Positions 25,657 through 30,925 of a DNA stretch of 30,925 bases are shown in pieces. The notes below the pieces were generated by a model. That model worked only from the letters and a program-made list of their open reading frames with translations, was not told where the DNA came from and did not search any database. The position numbers were made by a program, and so were the translations under genes. The DNA is from an uncultured Rhodospirillales bacterium (lineage in GTDB: Bacteria; Pseudomonadota; Alphaproteobacteria; CACIAM-22H2), in contig CALANV010000024.1 in assembly GCA_937926175.1 (NCBI GenBank), positions 1 to 30,925 of the forward strand, in the 5' to 3' direction. Numbering within the stretch: position 1 is the first letter of the stretch; every line of letters starts with the position of its first letter.

Positions 25657-26847
25657 TCACGTCCGCTGCTCCATGTACCGGACGAAGCGTTCGAACAGGT
25701 ACAGGCTGTCCTGCGGGCCAGGGGAGGCTTCGGGATGGTACTGGACCGAGAAGACGGGCCGACCCCTGACGCGGATGCCTTCGTTTGTGCCGTCGAAGAG
25801 CGAGACGTGCGTAACCTCGACGTCGTCAGGCAGCGATTCCGGCACCACGGCGAAGCCGTGATTCTGGGACGTGATCTCGACGCGGCCGGTGGCGAGATCC
25901 TTGACCGGATGATTCGCCCCGCGATGGCCGCGATCGAGCTTCCGGGTGCGGGCGCCGAGCGCCAGCGACAGCAGCTGGTGGCCGAGGCAGATGCCGAAGA
26001 TCGGCAGGTCGCGCTTCAGGAGCTCCTGCAGCACCGGCACGGCATAGCGGCCGGTCGCCGCCGGATCGCCTGGACCGTTCGAAAGGAACACGCCGTCGGG
26101 CCGGTGGCGCAGGATGTCTTCGGCCGACGCGGTGGCCGGCACGACCGTGACGGCGCAACCCGCGTTGGCGAGGCAACGGAGGATGTTGCGCTTGGCGCCG
26201 TAGTCGATCGCGACGACCTTGAAACGCGGGGCCGTCTGCCGGCCGTAACCCTGGCCCGGACGCCACAGGGTCTCGTCCCAGTCGTAGCTCTGGCGGCACG
26301 TGACCTCGAGCGCCAGGTCCATGCCCTCGAGTCCGGGCCATGCCGCCGCCGCGGCCTGCAGCGCGTCGATGTCGATTCTGCCGTCCGGCGCGAAGCCGAT
26401 CGCGCCGTTGGGCGCGCCGCCGTCGCGGATCCGGCGCGTAAGCGCGCGCGTGTCGACGCCGGCGAGACCGACCAGATTATGCGACTTCAGCCACGCATCG
26501 AGATGCTGCGTGGCGCGGAAATTCGACGGCTCGGTGATGTCGGCGCGGAGCACCAGGCCGCGCGCGGCCGGAGTCCGTGTCTCGATGTCCTCGAAATTCG
26601 CACCGACATTGCCGATGTGCGGGAACGTGAAGGTGATGATCTGACCGGCATAGGACGGATCGGTCAGGATCTCCTGGTACCCGGTCATCGAGGTATTGAA
26701 GCATACCTCGCCGACGACCGTTCCCGGGGCGCCGACACCGCGTCCCCAGAAGACCGTCCCGTCCGCCAGCACCAGGGCTGCGTTCGCGCCAGGCGGTTGT
26801 CGGTGCGCGAGGCTGGGCGAGCCAGGCTGGAGGGCGGCTGGCGGCAT
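25657..26847 (-). CDS. carA: Carbamoyl-phosphate synthase small subunit
   Basis: CarA is the glutaminase subunit that supplies ammonia to CarB. The 396-residue protein has the N-terminal small-subunit domain (ALVLADGTVFWGRGVGAPG, then EVCFNTSMTGYQEILTDPSY) and a C-terminal class I glutamine amidotransferase domain with the nucleophile elbow FGICLGHQLLSLA and the catalytic HPEASPGP. An N-terminal extension of about 20 residues precedes the conserved part; internal starts are possible but the ATG at 26847 leaves a leader of sensible length after the predicted promoter. It forms an operon with carB and probably greA. Confidence 0.97.
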   Translation of the reverse strand: MPPAALQPGSPSLAHRQPPGANAALVLADGTVFWGRGVGAPGTVVGEVCFNTSMTGYQEILTDPSYAGQIITFTFPHIGNVGANFEDIETRTPAARGLVLRADITEPSNFRATQHLDAWLKSHNLVGLAGVDTRALTRRIRDGGAPNGAIGFAPDGRIDIDALQAAAAAWPGLEGMDLALEVTCRQSYDWDETLWRPGQGYGRQTAPRFKVVAIDYGAKRNILRCLANAGCAVTVVPATASAEDILRHRPDGVFLSNGPGDPAATGRYAVPVLQELLKRDLPIFGICLGHQLLSLALGARTRKLDRGHRGANHPVKDLATGRVEITSQNHGFAVVPESLPDDVEVTHVSLFDGTNEGIRVRGRPVFSVQYHPEASPGPQDSLYLFERFVRYMEQRT

Positions 26848-26935
26848 CGGTCGGGGTCCTCGCGTGCTGGAGAGATCGGCTTCACCCCGCGGGTCGGAAG
26901 CGGCGCGCGAGGAAAGGCCGAAGACGTTGCGGCGC

Positions 26936-26964
26936 TAAATAAGCAATCGGCGTGCCGCCGTCAA
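26936..26964 (-). promoter_or_regulatory. Predicted carA promoter
   Basis: On the minus strand TTGACG (26964-26959) and TATTTA (26941-26936) are separated by 17 bases. Transcription would start near 26929, giving a leader of about 80 bases before carA. No PyrR-like or attenuator hairpin with a T tract is obvious in that leader. Confidence 0.6.
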
Positions 26965-27020
26965 GCGATGTACGCTGAAAATTTGTATTATACATCAATT
27001 AGTTGAGAGAAAATTCGGGT

Positions 27021-27049
27021 TTGCCAGCGGCATCGATCCCATATATGTT
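27021..27049 (+). promoter_or_regulatory. Predicted yqeY promoter
   Basis: TTGCCA (27021-27026) and TATGTT (27044-27049) are separated by 17 bases, placing the start near 27056, about 19 bases before the ATG at 27075. With the carA promoter it forms a back-to-back pair in one short AT-rich region; a further TATTAT/TATACA element sits between them at about 26985-26995. Confidence 0.55.
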
Positions 27050-27074
27050 GTGCGCTTTCCCGAACGGACTGGAC

Positions 27075-27530
27075 ATGCTGCGGAACCAGCTGACGGACGC
27101 GCTCAAGGACGCGATGCGGTCCAAGAACGAGCGCGCCATTTCGACACTTCGCCTGATCCTGGCGGCGCTCAAAGACCGCGACATCGCGGCCCGCGCCAAG
27201 GGCAACCACGACGGCATCTCCGACGACGAGATCCGGTCCATGCTGCAGAGCATGATCAAGCAGCGCCGCGAGAGCATCGCGATGTACGAGCAGGGCGGGC
27301 GGTGCGAACTTGCGCAGCAGGAGGCGGAGGAGATCGCCATCATCGAGGGGTTCCTGCCGCGCCAGCTGAGCGACGCCGAGATCGAGCGCGTCGCGCGCGA
27401 GCTGATCAACGAGATCGGCGCGCAGGGCATCAAGGACATGGGCCGCACCATGGCGGCGCTGAAGCAGCGCTATGCCGGCCAGATGGACTTCGCGAAGGCG
27501 AGCAGCGTGGTCAAGCAACTGCTTGGATGA
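27075..27530 (+). CDS. GatB/YqeY domain-containing protein
   Basis: This 151-residue helical protein matches the stand-alone YqeY family, related to the tail domain of the GatB subunit of the tRNA-dependent amidotransferase. Typical stretches are AMRSKNERAISTLRLILAALK near the N-terminus, DDEIRSMLQSMIKQRRESI in the middle, EIAIIEGFLPRQLSDAEIE, and the C-terminal GRTMAALKQRYAGQMDFAKAS. ATG 27075 (MLRNQLTDALK) matches family starts; the frame extends to 27003, but that would overlap the predicted promoter. It precedes dnaG by about 110 bases, the usual alphaproteobacterial order. Its exact role is not established. Confidence 0.94.
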   Translation: MLRNQLTDALKDAMRSKNERAISTLRLILAALKDRDIAARAKGNHDGISDDEIRSMLQSMIKQRRESIAMYEQGGRCELAQQEAEEIAIIEGFLPRQLSDAEIERVARELINEIGAQGIKDMGRTMAALKQRYAGQMDFAKASSVVKQLLG

Positions 27531-27628
27531 GGCGGGATAGTTATCCCCGTTATTCAACCTTTCCTCAACCGTTGGCCGCTTTAATCGTCGCTCCGCCGAG
27601 GCTAGTCTGCGGGTTTCGCACCTCTACC

Positions 27629-27634
27629 GGAGGG
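27629..27634 (+). promoter_or_regulatory. Ribosome binding site deciding a TTG start for dnaG
   Basis: GGAGGG at 27629-27634 lies five bases before TTG 27640, ideal spacing. The upstream GTG at 27634 overlaps this site and so is unlikely to be used. Confidence 0.8.
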
Positions 27635-27639
27635 TGAGC

Positions 27640-29478
27640 TTGGCCTTTCCGCCCCGATTTCTGGACGAAATCCGCGCGCGGCTGACCTGCTCGGAAGTGA
27701 TCGGTCGGCGCGTGCGCCTGGTGCGCAAGGGGCGGGAACATTTGGGCCTGTGCCCGTTCCACAACGAAAAGACGCCGTCGTTCACGGTCAACGACGAGAA
27801 GGGCTTCTTCCACTGTTTCGGTTGCGGCGCGCATGGCGACGTCATCGGCTTCACCATGCGCATCGACAACCTCTCGTTCCCGGAGGCGGTCGAGCGGCTC
27901 GCGGCCGAAGCGGGTCTCGAGATGCCGCGTCAGAGCCCGGCCGACCGTGCGCGCGAGGCGGTCGAACGCACGCTTCACGACGTGGTCGAGGCGGCCTGCG
28001 CCTGGTTCGAGGAACAACTTCGTGCGCCGGCCGGTCGAACGGGACTCTTCTACCTGCGCCAACGCGGGCTCGACGACGCCACCATCGCGCGCTTCCGTCT
28101 GGGCTATGCGCCCGATGCGCGCAACGCACTCAAGGGCGCGCTGCTGGCGGCCGGATTTACCGAAGCGCAGCTTCTACAGGCGGGCCTGATCGTCCGTCCC
28201 GATGACGGCCGCGACAGCTTCGATTTCTTCCGCGGCCGGGTCATGTTTCCGATCGCGGACCGGCGCGGCCGCATCATCGCCTTCGGCGGCCGCGTGATCG
28301 GGGACGGGCAGCCGAAATATCTCAACTCCCGGGATACGCCGCTCTTTGACAAGGGGCGCACGCTCTATGCCCTCGACAAGGCGCGGGAGGGCGTCGCGAA
28401 GGGGGCCGAGCTCATCGTCGCCGAAGGCTATATGGACGTCATCGCGCTGCATGCCGCCGGATTCACGGGGGCGGTCGCACCGCTCGGCACGGCGCTGACC
28501 GAAGCGCAGATCGAAGCGCTGTGGAAGCTCGCGCCCGAACCGATCGTCTGTCTCGACGGCGATGCCGCCGGCCAGCGCGCGGCGCTCAAGGCAGCCGAGC
28601 GGGCCATGCCGCTCCTGAGGCCGGGCTGTTCCCTGCGCTTCGCGACGTTGCCCGCCGGCGAGGATCCGGACAGCCTGATCCGTCGCCAAGGGCCCGGGGC
28701 ATTGCGCGACGTGCTGGTACGCGCCCGGCCGCTCGTCGACATCATCTGGGAAGCCGAGACGGCGGGCCGGCCGCTGGACACGCCCGAGCGTCGCGCCGGG
28801 CTTGCCGAGCGTCTCAGGCAGCGCGTGCGGCAGATCGCCGATCGGACCGTCCAGGACCAGTATTTCCAGGTGATCCGCGAGCGAATGTGGGCGGCCTGGC
28901 GTACCGGCCGGGGCCGCTCGCGGCCGATTTCGGCCGGCATGCGGGCGCCAGGCGATCCCGCGGCGCTGTCGATCCGGCAGGCGCAGGTCCTGCTGGCGAC
29001 GCTTATTAACCATCCGGCGCTGATCTCCGAGGAATGCGAGGTCATCAGCGCACTGGAGCTGCCGCCCGGCGACCTTGACATGGTTCGCCAGGAAATTCTA
29101 AACGTTGCCGGCCGCAATCCGGACCTTGACTCCGCCATGTTGAAAAACCAGTTGAAAGAGGCTGGTTTAGCCGATGCGCTAGCTGGCCTCTCGGAGCCAA
29201 GCCTTTACCGACATTGGCCTTTTTCGGGTCCGGAGGCATCCGATGACGAGGCCCGGGCCGGCTGGCAGCACATCGTTGCGCTCTACCAAAAGCGCAGACT
29301 GGAGGGGGAGGTTGACGCGGCCCTCGCGGACCTCGGCCAGAACATGACCGAAGAGGCGTGGGCGCGGTTTTGCGAGCTGCAGCGGCAGATTCGCGAGACA
29401 GCAAACGCGGACCTGGAAGATGACGATCCCTTCAGCGTGGGGGAGAGGCCGGCACCCGGTCCGGTCACAGCGAGATAG
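27640..29478 (+). CDS. dnaG: DNA primase
   Basis: DnaG makes RNA primers for replication. The 612-residue protein has the N-terminal CHC2 zinc-binding domain (CPFHNEKTPSF, then HCFGCGAHGD, giving Cys, His, Cys, Cys), the TOPRIM catalytic core with AEGYMDV and DGDAAGQRA acidic motifs at about 262-318, and a helical C-terminal DnaB-binding domain from about 440. The predicted start is TTG 27640 (MAFPPRFLDEIRARL), which has the ribosome site and matches relatives; a rare start codon may keep levels low. It forms the dnaG-rpoD block of the macromolecular-synthesis operon, here headed by yqeY instead of rpsU. Confidence 0.97.
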   Translation: MAFPPRFLDEIRARLTCSEVIGRRVRLVRKGREHLGLCPFHNEKTPSFTVNDEKGFFHCFGCGAHGDVIGFTMRIDNLSFPEAVERLAAEAGLEMPRQSPADRAREAVERTLHDVVEAACAWFEEQLRAPAGRTGLFYLRQRGLDDATIARFRLGYAPDARNALKGALLAAGFTEAQLLQAGLIVRPDDGRDSFDFFRGRVMFPIADRRGRIIAFGGRVIGDGQPKYLNSRDTPLFDKGRTLYALDKAREGVAKGAELIVAEGYMDVIALHAAGFTGAVAPLGTALTEAQIEALWKLAPEPIVCLDGDAAGQRAALKAAERAMPLLRPGCSLRFATLPAGEDPDSLIRRQGPGALRDVLVRARPLVDIIWEAETAGRPLDTPERRAGLAERLRQRVRQIADRTVQDQYFQVIRERMWAAWRTGRGRSRPISAGMRAPGDPAALSIRQAQVLLATLINHPALISEECEVISALELPPGDLDMVRQEILNVAGRNPDLDSAMLKNQLKEAGLADALAGLSEPSLYRHWPFSGPEASDDEARAGWQHIVALYQKRRLEGEVDAALADLGQNMTEEAWARFCELQRQIRETANADLEDDDPFSVGERPAPGPVTAR

Positions 29479-29585
29479 GACGTACCAGACGGCCGCGAGG
29501 AGCAAGATCCTCCTTCGTCGGCCAGGAGCGGATTTTGCGGCCTCGGGCCGCGGTGTGAACAGTCGAGAGAGCAGATAGGCACAGC

Positions 29586-30925
29586 ATGGCAGCGAAACCC
29601 AAGGCCGAGGCGGTGGCACCCGTCAGCACGGAGCCGACAGACGGACCGCTGATGGATGGCATGACCGCAGCGGTCAAGAAGATGATCCAGCGTGGCCGGG
29701 AGCGGGGCTACATCACGTACGACGAGATCAACGCCGCGTTGCCGCCTGAGCAGTACTCCTCCGAGCAGATCGAGGACACGCTCGCCATGCTCAACGAGCA
29801 GGGCATCAACGTGGTCGAAGCGGAGGAGGAGGAGACGGAGAAGGTCGAGCCCGAGCGCGAGGACGACGAGGACGACTCCGATGACAGCGAGTACGGTGGC
29901 GGCAACCTCGACGCCGACTCGATCGGCCGCACCGACGACCCCGTGCGCATGTACCTGCGCGAGATGGGCTCGATCGAGCTGCTCTCGCGCGAAGGCGAGA
30001 TCGCGATTGCCAAGCGGATCGAGGCCGGCCGGGACAAGATGATCGGCGGGCTGTGCGAAAGCCCGCTCAGCATGCGCGCGCTGGTGCAATGGCGTGACGC
30101 GCTGGTCGAGGGCCGCATGCTGCTGCGCGACATCATCGACCTCGATGCCACCATGGGCGGCATGCCGGGCGACAGCGCCGAAGTCGACCCGGCGGATGCC
30201 GAGGCCGAGGCCGAGGAGCGCGGAGAGGGCGACGAGGACGGCGAGTCGAAGTCGGCGGGCGAAGGCGGCGACGAATCCAACATGTCGCTGTCGGCGATGG
30301 AGAGCCAGCTCAAGCCGCAGGTCCTCGAGACGTTCGACAAGATCGCGGCGACCTACAAGCGGATGCTGAAGATCCAGGAGAAGCGGATCGAGGCACTGCA
30401 TGCCGGCCGCTCCTTCAGCCCGGCGTCGGAGAAGACGTATCAGAAGCTCAAGGGCGAGCTCGTCGCGCTAATGCAGAGCGTGCGACTCAACAACGCCCGC
30501 ATCGATCAGCTGGTCGAGCAGCTCTACGACCTGAACCGCAAGCTTACCGCGGCGGAAGGCAAGCTGCTGCGGCTCGCCGAGAGCTGCGGCATCAAGCGCG
30601 AGGAGTTTCTGGCCAAGTACACGGGCAAGGAGGTCGACCCGCGCTGGCTGTCGCGCGTATCGCGCCTGTCCGGCAAGGGCTGGGCGAAGTTCGCGCAGGC
30701 GAAGTACAAGAACGAGATCATTCAGCTGCGCAAGGAGATCGCCGACATTTCGGCGCGCGCCGGCCTGCCGATCCAGGAGTTCAAGCGCATCGTCCAGACC
30801 GTCCAGCAGGGCGAGCGCGAGGCGAGCCGTGCCAAGAAGGAGATGGTCGAGGCGAACCTGCGCCTCGTGATCTCGATCGCCAAGAAGTACACGAACCGCG
30901 GCCTGCAGTTCCTGGACCTGATCCA
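29586..30925 (+). CDS. rpoD: RNA polymerase primary sigma factor RpoD (partial, 3' end outside window)
   Basis: The frame starts at ATG 29586 and runs off the right edge, with 446 complete codons visible. Region 1.1 (about 22-85) has MTAAVKKMIQRGRERGYITYDEIN, then an acidic stretch, then region 1.2 DPVRMYLREMGSIELLSREGEI at about 119-140. The long non-conserved region typical of RpoD follows, with an acidic insert near 190-225 rich in Glu, Asp and Ala. The last visible part enters region 2 with VEANLRLVISIAKKYTNRGLQFLDLI, ending in 2.1/2.2. Regions 2.3 to 4 lie outside the window. It lies 107 bases after dnaG and is probably transcribed with it. Confidence 0.97.
   Translation, partial: MAAKPKAEAVAPVSTEPTDGPLMDGMTAAVKKMIQRGRERGYITYDEINAALPPEQYSSEQIEDTLAMLNEQGINVVEAEEEETEKVEPEREDDEDDSDDSEYGGGNLDADSIGRTDDPVRMYLREMGSIELLSREGEIAIAKRIEAGRDKMIGGLCESPLSMRALVQWRDALVEGRMLLRDIIDLDATMGGMPGDSAEVDPADAEAEAEERGEGDEDGESKSAGEGGDESNMSLSAMESQLKPQVLETFDKIAATYKRMLKIQEKRIEALHAGRSFSPASEKTYQKLKGELVALMQSVRLNNARIDQLVEQLYDLNRKLTAAEGKLLRLAESCGIKREEFLAKYTGKEVDPRWLSRVSRLSGKGWAKFAQAKYKNEIIQLRKEIADISARAGLPIQEFKRIVQTVQQGEREASRAKKEMVEANLRLVISIAKKYTNRGLQFLDLI

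Overview
The window is high-GC DNA with a dense bacterial layout. It reads as a chromosome segment of an alphaproteobacterium, probably Rhodospirillales-like; this is inferred from gene content and order, not from a marker gene. The pointers are carA-carB-greA diverging from a GatB/YqeY-domain gene, dnaG and rpoD; trxB followed by a LysR gene; and an ELM1-family gene typical of alphaproteobacteria. No rRNA, tRNA or complete insertion sequence was seen.

Layout, left to right. Positions 1-886 are non-genic and repeat-rich: a decaying 9-bp tandem array, an 8-bp array and a long hairpin. Positions 887-9607 hold accessory stress and metal genes: a TerC-family membrane protein, a DUF2817/M14-like hydrolase, a TPR lipid- or periplasm-directed protein, msrP without a neighbouring msrQ, a 16-cysteine Csp-like copper-binding bundle, a YdjM/DUF457-type membrane hydrolase, a 422-residue diiron ferritin-like protein and a ketopantoate-reductase-like protein. 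Positions 9608-11534 are a decayed island. It holds a ridA pseudogene with three single-base frameshifts, a probable tyrosine-recombinase relic and, on the minus strand, six consecutive hairpins ending in a strong intrinsic terminator, which I read as a structured small RNA or a LysR 3' UTR.

Positions 11535-16535 are all on the minus strand: an ELM1-family gene, an uncharacterised 638-residue protein, trxB and lysR. A divergent Lrp/AsnC regulator follows. A tandem UspA gene and an NhaD-type Na+/H+ antiporter come next as a probable pair, converging on a chromate transporter (chrA).

Positions 21771-30925 are core genes. greA, carB and carA run leftward (transcription elongation; carbamoyl phosphate for pyrimidines and arginine). 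A compact intergenic region with back-to-back sigma70-like promoters separates carA from yqeY, dnaG and rpoD (tRNA amidotransferase-like domain, replication primase, primary sigma factor) running rightward. rpoD is cut by the window end.

The feature most worth follow-up is the hairpin array at 11113-11257. The ridA pseudogene and integrase relic beside it mark this as the most unstable stretch of the window.
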